Below, in pieces: positions 18,388 to 29,700 of a stretch of 64,000 bases of DNA. Position numbers and translations under genes: made by a program. Each line of letters begins with the position of its first letter. The first letter of the stretch is position 1. The notes beneath the pieces were generated by a model that did no database searches, had not been told where the DNA came from, and was given only the letters and a program-made list of their open reading frames with translations. This DNA is from JAGVPT01 sp964642725 (GTDB lineage Bacteria > Bacteroidota > Ignavibacteria > UBA10030 > UBA8401). Location of the stretch: NCBI GenBank assembly GCA_964642725.1, contig CAZXQG010000015.1, positions 1-64,000 of the forward strand, written 5' to 3'.

Positions 18388-21300
18388 TCAATTAATAGTT
18401 ACTCTATACGTTATCGTGCCGTTTCCACCCGGAGCGATGGTTCCGACAACCGTTGCAAGATTCACAGTAATATTTCCTGATGAAACTGAAACTCCATCGG
18501 CATCTGCTGCATCAGTTTTGGGAACCGTATTGACCGTGACGCTATTGGCAACATAGGACGTATGAAACGGCGTACTTGCCGAAACAACGGTGTTCGTTGC
18601 ACTTCCGTCTCCCGTATTTGAATAGGAGATCGTATACGTGACCGTATCGCCGGGGACAGGATTTGCCGCACTTGCCGCGAGAGTCAGAACTATATTGGGG
18701 ACCGTGGTACTCGATAAACTCCAAGTTCCTACTGTCGTCACTCCTGTATTTTCAACCCAATAATTTACAGAATCGATTGATGTTGCACCCAGCCTCGCCC
18801 ACACATCCGGTCCGGTCGATGTTCGCTGCCACGCTTTCAACGTAGATTTTATGTTTGGCGGTACTACTTCGGAATTTTGATAATGTAATCGCATGGTAAA
18901 TGTAAATCCTGAGCCGCCGGTTTGCGAAATTGTATAATAGCGATTGATAGGCTGCATGTATGTATTCGCTCCGGGTGAGACCGTGTCTACGAATACCGTG
19001 ATCGAGGTGGGCAATGTTCCACCCGAATTGAAATTGAGTGTCGTGTTCGGTCCTTCAAACGCGTACGATGTTCCCGCAGTAAAGACGTGTGTCCTGGTTA
19101 TTGTACCCAGGATAATACCATTTCCTGTTCTGGTGCTTGTGATGGTAACTCCGTTGGAACTCGTTCCCATTGACCCGGCTGTCATGGAAAGGTTGACGAC
19201 TTGGATATTGCTGCCAAGAGCTACATTTGTTGTGGAGGAGCTCTTGTTTATCGTCAAATTATTAAAACTTGTTGTTCCCGAAACAGTTGAATTCGACGGT
19301 CCGGCAAAAACTATTTCGGACGTCGTCGGAGTAAATGTACCATTATTTATCCAATTACCATAGAGGGTATCGATATTTGATGAGCCGTCAAATGTTGACG
19401 AAACGCCGATAATCATGCTTCCATATGTTGTTATGGCTCCACCGGAAGTTTTTGTTCCTCCTGTTGCTGTTTGCAAATTATTGTATCGGAATGAAGGAAT
19501 TGTCTGAGCGCCACTTCCGTTGAAACTAATGGTACTTCCGGTTCTTACGTAATCGCCGCTTGTAAATGTTGCAGAGGGAGAAAATGCATTGGCAATTCTA
19601 ATCGTATCGGACGAGGCAAGCGTAACATAGTTGCTCGTTCGCGCGCCGCTGATTGTCAGGTTATTGTACGAAAAGGCGTTCACGGTTTGGGCGCCTGTTC
19701 CATTATAGTTTATGGTGCTGCCCGTAGTAACATATGCTCCGGACGTGAATGTTGCCGACATCGTCATTGCTCCTGCAATACCGACTGTTCCGGAACTTGC
19801 AAACGTCACATTGTTCGTTGTTCTTGCGCCGCTGATTAGCAAATTGTTGTAATTAAATGGAGCAATCGTTTGTGCGCTAGTGCCGTTGTATTCAAATATT
19901 GTTCCTGTGGATTGATATCCGCCGCTTGAAAATGTTGCGACCGGACTGAACACACTTGCGACATGTATTGTGTCCGTCGAAGAAAGCGTGACGGTATTGG
20001 TCGTCCTCACCCCGCTGATGCGAAGTGAGTTATACGCCAAACATGGCACCGTCTGCGAGCCGGTCCCGTTAAAATCAAACGATGTTCCTGACGTGATGTA
20101 CCCGTAACCACTGTTGAAAGTAGCTGCAAGTGTGAACGTCCCTGCGATTCGTATTGTGTCGCTGTTGGAAAAAGTGATATTGTTCGCACTGCGAGCATTT
20201 GAAATGGTAAGGTTGTTGTACCCGATTGCTGCGATTGATTGCGCGCCGGACCCTGTATACTGAACCAAGTTGCCGGTATTGATCCACTGCCCGGTCGTGA
20301 ATGTGGCCGATGACGTTGCGCTGTTTGCGATCGTGATTGTCCCGCCCGCCAATGTCATATTATTTGTCGTCCTGGCTCCGGTAACATTCAGATTGTAAAA
20401 ATTCAGTGCCGGAATTGTTTGGGCTCCTGTTCCCGTAAAACCTACAATGCCGCCGCTCAACGTTGTCGTTCCGCTGACCCTTGGAAATGCAAGGCGGGTG
20501 TTCAACGTTCCGTTAGTCATGCTCAGGTTTCCGAGAACCGCTAAACTGCCTATGCTGTCCGTCAACTGAATTCCGCTGTTGGAAATTGTGAGACTCCTGC
20601 ATGAATCTGCGGAGATATTATAGATGACTGCTGCGGTATCTAAGACAACGTCGTTCGCCGTTGTCGGCACAGCGTTGAGCGACCAATTGTTCGGAGTATT
20701 CCAATATGGGTTGCCGCCCAATCCTGTCCAACGAAAATATCCGAGAAGATCCCCAACGGCGTAATCGCCAAACGCGGCGAGGCCGACGGCTTGTGTGCTT
20801 GAGGAAGTTCGCGCCGTTGTCGTCGGTCCGCTCCAGAGTCCGCCTAAGTACATCCGAAGAAAGAAGTTGGCAGTGTTAGCTGCCGGAGCGACATCGGTCG
20901 ACACGAAATTGGCAGTGATGGAATACGTTGTAAAGGTAATGTTGAGATTCTTGAGTGTCCAGTACCGGCTCACGTTCTTGGTTATATCAAATCCCGAAAT
21001 TCCTATATTCGGATGATTCGAGCCTGTCGTCGTTGCCACCAGGTATCCCGCAGCTGATACACTTGCAAACGTAACATTCAGCGGCGCGTAGTTGGCGGCA
21101 TCGCCTATATGGAACGTCATCGATACGGGTGAACCTGTTGGCACGTAGGTTTTCAGGTTTCCAAAGACATGGCGTGCTAATCCGCTCACTGCCCGATTGA
21201 CGTTACCTCCTGAATTGATGACAACGCTGTCGCTTCCTGTAGTGATAATTCCGCGTGTCAGCATGAGTGTGCCGTTAATATTGAGATTCCCGCTTGTCGT

Positions 21301-24300
21301 GATGCCGTTTCCGTCGTTGATCTCTATATTGCCGAACGTTCCTCCTCCCGAAACGATGTGAGCGCTTGAGCTCCCGTTGAAATACATCTCGCCGGAGCCT
21401 CTGTGCTGAGCCTTGTTCACAACATTCCCATTGACCGTGAGAATAAACACACTGTCTGAAAAGATACCTGAGGAAATCGAATCAATTCCTTGAACGCTTG
21501 CATTCCCCCCAAGTCCTTTCCAACCGTTGCTGAGCGTGAGATTATTAAACGTAAATGCAGGAATAACCTGGCTCAACGTCCCGTTAAACGATACGGTGCT
21601 TCCTGTAACAGTGTGGCTCGTCGCGGTCCCAGCCGTAAAAGTTCCGGCGATTACTACTGTCCCCGACGACGGTAGAATCTTGTTGAAATTGCTAAACGTC
21701 AAATTGCCGTAACTTCCCGAAAGGACGGGCTGACCGTTTGACGCCTTGCTATAGTTAACAGTCCCCGTTGTTGCGCTCGTGAGCGAGCCGGTTGTCACAG
21801 TTACGAGGTTGTTGATCGTTAGCGTGACAGCTGCGTTTACGTTGAATGCGCCGGCAGTAAGATAGAGCGAATCTGTTTGAACAGAGTTCGTGAGGTTCGC
21901 CCCGGCGCTGTTATTGATCGTAAGCTTATTCACGGTGCTTGGCAGTCCATTACCGGTACTCTGGAGCGCAATTCCATTGTATACATAATTTGCCCCGGCG
22001 TTATAGGTTCTGAGTCCATTGGTTTGAATATTTCCGTTTGCACCACTCACCGTGATTCCGTTCGTTGAACCTATTCCGAGCGTAGCACCGTTCGATAGAG
22101 TAAATGTTCCTCCTCCGATAATTGTGCTGGTGCCGACATAAAGGGAAGCCCCGTTGTTCACGGTAAAGCCGATGCTGTCGGTGTTTGCAATCGTGCCTCC
22201 GGAGGTGTACGTCTGGTTGCCGGTGCCGTTAAATACCACCAATCCTTTTCCTGCATTGCTTAAAGAGTTTTCGCTGATCGTCCCGGCCGTAAATGAAAAA
22301 TTTCCTGCAACATTCATCGTCGACACGCCCGTATTTGCCCCGCCGCTTCCTTTCATTCGGAGTATTCCGCCGCTCATCGAAAAGTTACCTGCAATGCTCA
22401 ATGTTGGTGTTCCATTTCCCGTTGATAAACCGAATGTTCCTCCCGTTTGGGAAAAGCTGCCTCCAACGGTTGTTGTTTGGCTCTGCGCTGCGGCCAGATC
22501 CAATTCTCCGGTTCCGGTCGATGTCATTGTGAAGTTGCCGGCTATCGTCGTCAACACACCGGCGATATTCAGAATGGTAGTCTGACCCGGGCAATTCCAT
22601 GTGAAGTTGCCGAATGTCTGGGCTAAGTTTACCGGTAACGCATTAGTCACCCCCGTAAATTGACAGGTAGAATTAGGATCCCATGTCGCTACAAGGTTTG
22701 CCGTGTTGTTGGTATTGTGAGCGTAAAGGCCTGTGCTTGTCACGGTCGCAGTTGCGGTGCCTTGGGCCAAGGTTCCGCCGTTCATGAGCGCTCCGGAGAT
22801 TACCAGATCGGTACCGGCTCCATTGTGGAGGGTAAATGTTACGCCGCCGTTAATGACCATCACAGCACCGGCACTCACTACAAGTTGATCTGCATTCGTG
22901 CTGGCTGTAACGGTTACAGCATATCCGCTTTGCAGAGTTATGGTTTGAGCGGTACTGTCGGGCGCGACTGCTGCTGCCACCCATGCGGCGCCGTTATACC
23001 TTTGCCATGTTGCCGGTGCGTTCCAGGCTCCGGTGGCGACAGACTGGTACGAATTTGTAACAGTCGTAAATACGTTCCCAACAGCGAATGATGATCCTGA
23101 AGAATAAATACTGTTCATTCCGGTCGCTTGAGTCGAAGTGCCGGTACGCGTTCCCACGGTTGGCAGGGTCCATGCTGCGTCAAACTTGGCAACGATAAAC
23201 GTCCCGGTCGTGGAACCTGCATCGATATCTCCCGCGACAAAATCAAATGTCGCAGTGTAGGTAGTGAAGACGATGCCGTTGTTTGAAATCTTCCAGTACC
23301 GATTAACGCTATGATTTGGGTCGACACCGGAGCTTGCGATGTTTGGGTTGTCTCCGGCTGTAACAGAAGAAACAAGGTTGCCTCCTGTGGTTACCGAGGC
23401 AAAGGTCACTGTGTCGGGTGCAAATGTGGTTGCGTCGCCTATTTCAAAGAGCCGGAGTACGTTACTTCCCGTTGGGAAATATTTCCCTAAATTGCCGTTG
23501 ACATGGCCACTCGTTCGGCTGACGCTTCCGGTCGATGAGATCACTACCGTATCGGCAGATGAAGTTGTAATAATGCCGCTTGTAAATGTCAGTACGCCGT
23601 TCACCGAGAGATTGTTCGAAAGGGTTGCGCCATTGGCATCGTTCATAACAAGGTTTGTATAGGATCCTGTCCCCGAGAGCACGTGTGCCGCAGAGCCTGG
23701 GATAAACGTTATGCTTCCCGTTCCCGTATGTGCGCCGCTGTTTGCAGAGTTCTTGGCAACCCGAAGCGTGAATCCGCCGTCCGCAAAAGTTACTCCTGAG
23801 TTGATGGTGAAGCTGCCTTGAACTGTATCCGCGGCAGGGACAGAAAGCGTTTTCGTTCCGCCGGTGCTGACAGTAAGATTATTGAACAAGAACCACGGTA
23901 TTGTTTGCGCCCCGGCGCCGTTGAAATCTACAGTACTTCCTGCGATCGTATGTCCGGCCGCTGTTCCTGGAGTGAAAGTTGATGCGACTCCGACAGTTCC
24001 GGTGGACGGTAAAGTCTTTGTAAAATTGCTGAATGTCAGATTTCCATAATTTGCAGCAAGGACAGTCTGCCCCGCCGAACTTTTATTATAGGATACAGTA
24101 CCGCTTGTTCCAGATGTCAAAGTCCCGCTGCTGGTGACAGCACCGTTCAAAGTGAGGGTATTCGCTGCGACCGCGAAGGTTCCCTGTAAAATCTGGAACG
24201 AGTCTGCGACGGCGGCATTCGTGCTTGCCCCAAGAGAAACCGAGGCAGAATTCTTTATCGTGAGCTTGTTGAAAGTCTCGGCGCTTGAAGCTTTCGTGAT

Positions 24301-26718
24301 CGTTTGTGCCCCTGTCCCGTTAAACGTTGCAGTTGCCGTCGTCGGCGTAAAAGAACCTGCATCGTTCCAGAGGTTTCCCACACTTATGTTGTTGGTATTC
24401 GCATTCAGGACGTTCCCTGAATTAATGGTAAGGTTATTTTTTACGACGAGAAATGTGTCGAGCCGTGCCGTTGCCGTGGGAGTAGCTCCTGCCACAAGCA
24501 AATTGTAGACCGGTGTAATGGATTTTACGGCGATTATTTGCCCGCTCGGCGTTGAAGCATCGCCAATCTGAACCGTGCCGCCCGTAACAGCGTATGTTGT
24601 CGATCCTGTGTTAAGGAACCCGAGGTTCGATCCGCCCGACTGCTTGATAACGATTGTTCCGCCGGTCATCTCGAAAAAAGATCCGGCAACGCTCATAGAA
24701 AAAGGAGCGTCGGTCGTGCTCGTTGACCCGATCGTAGGAACGTTGAGCGTTCCTCCCGACATTGTAAAGACGGTTGTCGCAAAACTGTTGTACGGCGCAA
24801 ACCTTCCGGCAATATTAACGGTGCCCCCTTCAATCGTAAATGTTCCGCCGTTGGACATCAAACGTTCGTCGGCGGCATTCCCGATTGTCAATACACCGCT
24901 GCTCACCCTCAACGATCCGGAGACAATGAGACTGTCGGGGATTGTGACTGACGGCGAATTACTGTAAAGCCATAGTCCAGCCGAAGACGGAATTGTTACG
25001 TTCCCCAGGAAAGGCGTAAGAGTTGCCGCGGTGGAAATCCTGAACGTCCCGTTCGAAAGAGTGAGAAAACCTGCCACAGTGTCGACAAAGTTCGTGGCTG
25101 ACACGTCGAGAATATTGGAGATCGAGGATCCCATGTTCATTACGATTTTTCCAAAACGCGTTGTCCCCGCTCCTTCAATATTTTGGGGTCCGTTCTTACT
25201 GAAAGTTACGATACACCGGCTTGATGCGCTTGCTTCCATGTTGAATGTCCCCGCATTCATAATATCGCCGGTGATATTAATTGCGTGAGATGTTTGAGAG
25301 TATCCGCCGTTTACATTGAGACTTCCCCCTGTGTTCACCGTAATGCCGCCATTGACAGTCAAAGTCCGAGCGGTAGCACTGTTGCCGATAATTAATGTTG
25401 CTCCGATGCCTCCTTGCCCAACCGTAACGCTGTTTGTAGTGTCGTTGCCATCAAGGGTCACCGTTGTATTATCGGCGATGGTTACATTTGCGGTCGCAGC
25501 GGGAACGACTCCGCCTATCCAAGTCGAGCCGGTGTTCCACGGCCCGGTCTGTGCAGAAATAATATTGGGAGCGGGACTGGTCGCTTGACTTCCCAGCAAA
25601 GCAGCGCTAAGTCTCCCTTCGGTCACTGCATAGACTTTCCAGTAGTATGTCGTGCCCGGGAGCAGACCTGTCTCAATAGAAGAGGTCGAATTTGCTGCGA
25701 GTTGGTGGATGAAATTATAGGTGGCGCCGCCATCATCCGAGCGGTAGATCACGTATCCAACTTCGTTGTTTGCATTGTCTGTCCAGTTGAGCTGCATCGA
25801 CGTTAACTGGATATTCGAGAACGTGAGGTTCGTCGGGTTGGAAGGTGTCGGCGGTGTAAAGGTGAGCATGGAGTTCGCCGTCGGCAGCGTTGTTAGATTG
25901 TTTTGAGCAGCATTACTGAATGTAGTCGTATTTGCTGTTTGTTGACTAAGAAGCTGAGCTGCCGTTGGAGATGCGCTCAATACCGAATCATTGATCCCGA
26001 GGGTGTAAGACCATACGGCGGTCCCGGGAGTCATCGATCCATAAATGAACTGAATTGCACCCGTTGATTCAAACAGCTTCACTTGAAAATTTACGTTCGC
26101 ATAATAGGTCCACACAGACATGTCAAGCCATTCAACCGTCAGGACTCTGTTCGGGGCAGTACCGGTGGTCAGGTACATAATACTATTTCCGAGTGGATCC
26201 GTCTCCCCCAGCGTGGTTAGATCAAAGTATAAAGGTGCCAAGGCCAGAACCGTTCCGCCGGCTTGTGAATTCGTAGTGAGGTCGGCGTCATACGGGCCGA
26301 ACGGGCGTGAATTTGGCCCTCCATCAAACGTCTGCCAGGAAAAGTCAATGAACCCGTTCGTGGAAACGCTAAACTGCGTATAGCGAGTGCCGTTGTACCA
26401 GAAATCGAACCCTATGTTGACCGGATAGCTTCTGTTGTCGTCCTGATTGCTATTACCATTCGTGTTGTTCCGCCATGCCGGAAATGCATTGCCCGTTAGC
26501 GAGTCCGATGAGTAGATAATGCCCGTCGTTTGCGTGACGGGAGCGTAGTTCGCGATGCTCTGGCCTCGCATAGAAGAACCCGCGAGCATCATCAGTCCCG
26601 CCAGAACGATGACTTTCGCACAAGCCTCCTTCTTCAAACCACGATATAAGCGAGATATTCGGTTCATAATTATTTTTGCCAATGATGTCAAACTGTGTTC
26701 AGTGAACAACGTTCTCAT
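18388..26718 (-). CDS. Giant repeat surface protein (~2777 aa), adhesin-like
   Basis: The protein has a signal sequence (AKVIVLAGLMMLAGSSMRG) and an N-terminal domain of about 240 residues with YPVNIGFDFWYNGTRYTQFS (nidogen-like or lectin-like look). A fibronectin type III domain follows at about 292-375 (MQLNWTDNANNEVGYVIYRS). Then come G8-like turns beginning W-N-T-G-S-T-W (about 385, 1228 and 1998) and about 2200 residues of Gly/Ser/Thr/Asn-rich beta-helix-like repeats, including two ~345-residue homologous modules and five to six 61-residue tandem units. The last 100 residues are a DUF11 domain ending TITYRVTIN. There is almost no cysteine. The ATG at 26718 overlaps the upstream stop (TGATG); MNRISRLY at 26667 is the alternative start. 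Probable role: surface fibre or adhesin. Confidence 0.85.
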   Translation of the reverse strand: MRTLFTEHSLTSLAKIIMNRISRLYRGLKKEACAKVIVLAGLMMLAGSSMRGQSIANYAPVTQTTGIIYSSDSLTGNAFPAWRNNTNGNSNQDDNRSYPVNIGFDFWYNGTRYTQFSVSTNGFIDFSWQTFDGGPNSRPFGPYDADLTTNSQAGGTVLALAPLYFDLTTLGETDPLGNSIMYLTTGTAPNRVLTVEWLDMSVWTYYANVNFQVKLFESTGAIQFIYGSMTPGTAVWSYTLGINDSVLSASPTAAQLLSQQTANTTTFSNAAQNNLTTLPTANSMLTFTPPTPSNPTNLTFSNIQLTSMQLNWTDNANNEVGYVIYRSDDGGATYNFIHQLAANSTSSIETGLLPGTTYYWKVYAVTEGRLSAALLGSQATSPAPNIISAQTGPWNTGSTWIGGVVPAATANVTIADNTTVTLDGNDTTNSVTVGQGGIGATLIIGNSATARTLTVNGGITVNTGGSLNVNGGYSQTSHAINITGDIMNAGTFNMEASASSRCIVTFSKNGPQNIEGAGTTRFGKIVMNMGSSISNILDVSATNFVDTVAGFLTLSNGTFRISTAATLTPFLGNVTIPSSAGLWLYSNSPSVTIPDSLIVSGSLRVSSGVLTIGNAADERLMSNGGTFTIEGGTVNIAGRFAPYNSFATTVFTMSGGTLNVPTIGSTSTTDAPFSMSVAGSFFEMTGGTIVIKQSGGSNLGFLNTGSTTYAVTGGTVQIGDASTPSGQIIAVKSITPVYNLLVAGATPTATARLDTFLVVKNNLTINSGNVLNANTNNISVGNLWNDAGSFTPTTATATFNGTGAQTITKASSAETFNKLTIKNSASVSLGASTNAAVADSFQILQGTFAVAANTLTLNGAVTSSGTLTSGTSGTVSYNKSSAGQTVLAANYGNLTFSNFTKTLPSTGTVGVASTFTPGTAAGHTIAGSTVDFNGAGAQTIPWFLFNNLTVSTGGTKTLSVPAADTVQGSFTINSGVTFADGGFTLRVAKNSANSGAHTGTGSITFIPGSAAHVLSGTGSYTNLVMNDANGATLSNNLSVNGVLTFTSGIITTSSADTVVISSTGSVSRTSGHVNGNLGKYFPTGSNVLRLFEIGDATTFAPDTVTFASVTTGGNLVSSVTAGDNPNIASSGVDPNHSVNRYWKISNNGIVFTTYTATFDFVAGDIDAGSTTGTFIVAKFDAAWTLPTVGTRTGTSTQATGMNSIYSSGSSFAVGNVFTTVTNSYQSVATGAWNAPATWQRYNGAAWVAAAVAPDSTAQTITLQSGYAVTVTASTNADQLVVSAGAVMVINGGVTFTLHNGAGTDLVISGALMNGGTLAQGTATATVTSTGLYAHNTNNTANLVATWDPNSTCQFTGVTNALPVNLAQTFGNFTWNCPGQTTILNIAGVLTTIAGNFTMTSTGTGELDLAAAQSQTTTVGGSFSQTGGTFGLSTGNGTPTLSIAGNFSMSGGILRMKGSGGANTGVSTMNVAGNFSFTAGTISENSLSNAGKGLVVFNGTGNQTYTSGGTIANTDSIGFTVNNGASLYVGTSTIIGGGTFTLSNGATLGIGSTNGITVSGANGNIQTNGLRTYNAGANYVYNGIALQSTGNGLPSTVNKLTINNSAGANLTNSVQTDSLYLTAGAFNVNAAVTLTINNLVTVTTGSLTSATTGTVNYSKASNGQPVLSGSYGNLTFSNFNKILPSSGTVVIAGTFTAGTATSHTVTGSTVSFNGTLSQVIPAFTFNNLTLSNGWKGLGGNASVQGIDSISSGIFSDSVFILTVNGNVVNKAQHRGSGEMYFNGSSSAHIVSGGGTFGNIEINDGNGITTSGNLNINGTLMLTRGIITTGSDSVVINSGGNVNRAVSGLARHVFGNLKTYVPTGSPVSMTFHIGDAANYAPLNVTFASVSAAGYLVATTTGSNHPNIGISGFDITKNVSRYWTLKNLNITFTTYSITANFVSTDVAPAANTANFFLRMYLGGLWSGPTTTARTSSSTQAVGLAAFGDYAVGDLLGYFRWTGLGGNPYWNTPNNWSLNAVPTTANDVVLDTAAVIYNISADSCRSLTISNSGIQLTDSIGSLAVLGNLSMTNGTLNTRLAFPRVSGTTTLSGGIVGFTGTGAQTIPALNFYNLNVTGARTTNNMTLAGGTITIANSATSSATFTTGQWINTGNLVQYTGSGAQSIAAIGYNNLTISNARSANNITFSNSDTIRIAGTFTLAATFNSGYGYITSGTSFDFNGTGSQTVPCLAYNSLRISGVRTTNTVTLSSTDTIHVASVFSPVATFSSGGYQSTGTIFEYNGTSAQTIAPFNYNNLLISGARTTNNVTFASSGTVGIAGAMTMSATFTSGAYVTTGSTINYNGTGAQTVNAFSYNNLTISGARTSNYVTLASSDTIRIANAFSPSATFTSGDYVRTGSTISFNGSGAQTIPSFRYNNLQTATGGTKTSGGAITTYGSMIIGVSSTFDGSSNIDTLYGNWINNGTFTPTTSEIVFAGPSNSTVSGTTSFNNLTINKSSSTTNVALGSNIQVVNLSMTAGSMGTSSNGVTITSTRTGNGIILGTITRTHVFTAGTSYAFEGPNTTLNFNSGGTLPTSITVFVDTVSPGANTYMQPINRYYTISQTGGSGFTFTMRLHYQNSEVVPPNIKSTLKAWQRTSTGPDVWARLGATSIDSVNYWVENTGVTTVGTWSLSSTTVPNIVLTLAASAANPVPGDTVTYTISYSNTGDGSATNTVVSASTPFHTSYVANSVTVNTVPKTDAADADGVSVSSGNITVNLATVVGTIAPGGNGTITYRVTIN
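19500..20450 (-). repeat. Tandem 183-bp coding repeats (61-aa units)
   Basis: Five to six successive units in the giant protein follow the consensus FNGTGAQTIP, then YNNLTISGARTTN, then VTLSSTDTIRIA, ATFTSG and TTGSTI. The period is 61 residues (183 bp). They correspond to about residues 2090-2405. The nucleotide copies have diverged, so they are old enough not to be an assembly artefact. Confidence 0.8.
20740..21770 (-). repeat. Second copy of a ~345-residue module in the giant protein
   Basis: About residues 1650-1995. Landmarks shared in order with the module at 23060-24090: NYSKASNGQPVL, YGNLTFSNFNKILPS, FNGTLSQVIPAFTFNNLT, GIITTGSDSVVINSGG, PTGSPVSMTFHIGDA, NVSRYWTLKN and STQAVGL. The order and spacing are preserved but the sequences have diverged. 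Confidence 0.75.
23060..24090 (-). repeat. First copy of the ~345-residue module in the giant protein
   Basis: About residues 880-1225. Landmarks: SYNKSSAGQTVL, YGNLTFSNFTKTLPS, FNGAGAQTIPWFLFNNLT, GIITTSSADTVVISSTG, PTGSNVLRLFEIGDA, SVNRYWKISN and STQATGM. A shorter, third relative of the RYW segment appears near residue 2590 (INRYYTISQTGGSG). Confidence 0.75.
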
Positions 26719-29700
26719 CAAAAATAGTTCAGGATCTTTTCAGTGAACTTTACTCCCATGGTCACATACGGCCCTTTTGACCAATACGTGTAATCTATCA
26801 AATCGAGATCTTTGTTTCCAATGAAATTATAGCCGACCGCGATGTGAACATTTTGCAGCAGAACATAGCCGACTTCAGCGCTGTATCCGATCTTAGCGTC
26901 ATTTGCTTGGTGCTGGCTTAGAATTCTGTATTCGCCTGCAACGTCGAAACTGTGCCAGTTCAAATCGTATTCTGCATGGAGCAGATAGAAATCTGTGAGA
27001 GTCTTTGATTCGAGGCCATACGATGTTGCATTGTCCACTTTCAGGGCATATTTTAACCCCAGTTCCAGCCTGCGAAACGGCTCAATGAAAGTGTGCAGAG
27101 AAACGATCGAGGCATTATCGTAGGTCTCCGGCGATACTAATCCGTTGTACGACATTCTCTGGTCGAACTTGCCTATCGCATTCAACCAATCCCATGCTAC
27201 AGGCCTGTATGCGATGCCGATGGTGTTGTGCAAGTTCTTCAGCGTCCCGTCGGAAAGGCCAGAACCGATTTGATTCAAGCCCAATGTCCCGCCTGCGAAA
27301 TTATTTGTATCCGTGGCCCCGTTGCGCACTTCTTCGTAGTAAGATAATTTTTCTATGAGAGTGAAATCTCTGGCCAAACGCAGGTCTCCGCCAAAGGTAA
27401 GGTTGCGCTTGTTGCTCTGTCCGTCGCTGGCAATCTCACCTTTGATCGTCGCTTTGTATGAAGCCTTCGGCAAATACTCTAAACCGGCTGAGAAGGCATT
27501 GTGATCGGGCGTTGCTGTCTCAAGAACGTTGCGGCTAAGGTCTCTGGTTTTTTCGTATGCCAGTTCGGATGTGAGATCGTCCGTGATCTTTGTCGTATTC
27601 TTTAAGCCGATGCTCGCCTGATTGCGTCTTCCGCTGATCCCGTTTCCGACTTCATATTTGCCTGTGACCGTCGTTCCAAATCCCATCGAAGAACTTAACC
27701 CGACGATGGATGAATTGCCCGCACCTTCATAGATTTTTTCCTGCAGCGTTATCGTCACCGGGTCGATGATGCGATAATCGACACCAACTGTGCCAACCGA
27801 AGGTTGAATTGCGTCTTGGCTTGAGGAGCTTATGTTGTCCACATATTCACCCGACACGTTGAGACGGCTTGATGCTTTCACCGTCGTCTTAGCATCGATA
27901 AGCGTTGATTGACGTTTCTCTTCTGAGAGTGTGAGTGTGTCGGATGAGAGGCTTTCATACTGTGCATTTTCGATTTTCAATGAAGAGGTGACAATATCGG
28001 CAAACGTATGTTCGATTCCGCCGGAAACTGAATTTGTTGTTACCGTTGCGTTGCCCGATTGTCCTGTCGTATGATAATAATCGCCTTCCAACTTCGTTGA
28101 AGTAATGCCTTCAAACGACCCGCCGACGCCATAGCGTTGTGTGCTGGTTCCGCCCAATCCGTCGCTGAGTCCGCCGCTGCCGATTGTGGGGTTTAAAAAT
28201 CCTGCTTCAACTTTTCGATAATACGATTTGAGGTTAAGTTGTTCAACCGGCGAACCGCCGACTTCAACATCCCATGCAGCGCCTCGTTGGGCATTGTCCT
28301 GGCCTTGAGCGATTTCGCCGAGTACCTTCAGCGAATTACCGATCTTGTATCCTGTATTGAAGCCGAGCAGTGTGTAATTCTTCGGGTCGCGTTGTTCTGT
28401 TACCGCCGATGCGCCGACGGTTAAGCCTTTTACAATTTCTTTTTCACCTTGGGCTCCGGCAACGTAATTATCCGGGAAACCGGATTGTGATTCGTACGTT
28501 ACGACAATATATATCGGATTGCCGCCGTTGTCGATACTCGACACGGGTTGCTTGAAAAACAGTGTGCCTTGTTCGTAATCGATATCATAATCGTTGATTC
28601 TCGTTTTGTCAACACGGGTCAACACGACTTCAGAATGCAGTTTATCGCGGACTTCGATTCGGACCTTTTCCGAACCCTGCACTACGTTGCTGTTGTTGAG
28701 GAAGTAGAATCCGGAAATGCCTTCGCCCCGGATTTCTTTTTGAACTACTTTACGGTCTGTTACTGTCCCAAACGCATCAACTTTCCCCGTTTTTGTTTCG
28801 TAGTGGCCCTTTACACCTGTGAAGCTGCGGTCGTACCGCGCCAATTCGTTTTGCGCAAAAGCAGTGTTGAAATCACCGAACATCAGGAATGAACGATTCC
28901 GCTCGAGCTTAACATAGAGAGGGCTGTTTGTTTGTGCTGTGTAGTCAACGTTGCTGTTGTCGCCATAGACCGAATAGAGCACGTCGGGATCCAGGTCTCT
29001 GAAAAGCCGATCTTGCTGAATTCTCTGATTGTCATACGATGCAGTCAGCAAATAATTGCTCCATATTGAACCGCGTCCGTAGAACGCCAGCCTGCCATCC
29101 GAATGTATTCCATCTGAGATTTTATTTGCGCTCTGCAACTGGGAGAACGAACTGTCCGACATCGATCCACCGGTTTTCAGTGAATTCACGGAACCCTCGG
29201 CAGAGCCAACAAGCATTAACGGTTCAACAGGCGTAGTAAATTCTTTGGTGACGCTCGTAGAAATATTAGATGTTGAAACTTTAAGAGTATACGACCCAGC
29301 CTCTTTGGGGGCATGCAATGGAATTGTAACCAATCCATTTTTTAATCGGAGTTGAATGCCCGGGGTATTCGGATCCACATCTTGAACATCCATATCCATA
29401 CTGTCGGCCTCAACAGTGACAAAGTATCCGTCGCCGACCTTCACACCCCATTTATCGACAACGACAGCCGTTACATTCACGATTGTACGCCCGTCTGCGC
29501 CGACTTCATTTTCAGGCATTGCGACTATGATTGAATCAGGGGAGCCGATGCGGTGGATTTGCCGATTAAGTGTTAAATAATTGCCGTTCGGCATTCGCGC
29601 TGTCACTGTATAGGTTACCGGACCTTCAGGCGTCGGAACTCCCAAAAATTCAAAGACACCGTCAGGACGCACGGAGGTTGAATCCACGGGGGTTCCATTT

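Noticed and set aside
19500..20450. CRISPR-like periodicity
   Set aside because: The repeat period is 183 bp, the repeats are diverged and in frame inside a coding sequence, and there are no spacers or cas genes.
22154..22585. Long plus-strand frames (up to 143 codons) opposite the giant repeat gene
   Set aside because: They are the antisense shadow of Gly/Thr/Asn-rich codons, giving Val/Pro/Leu-rich translations with no start signals.
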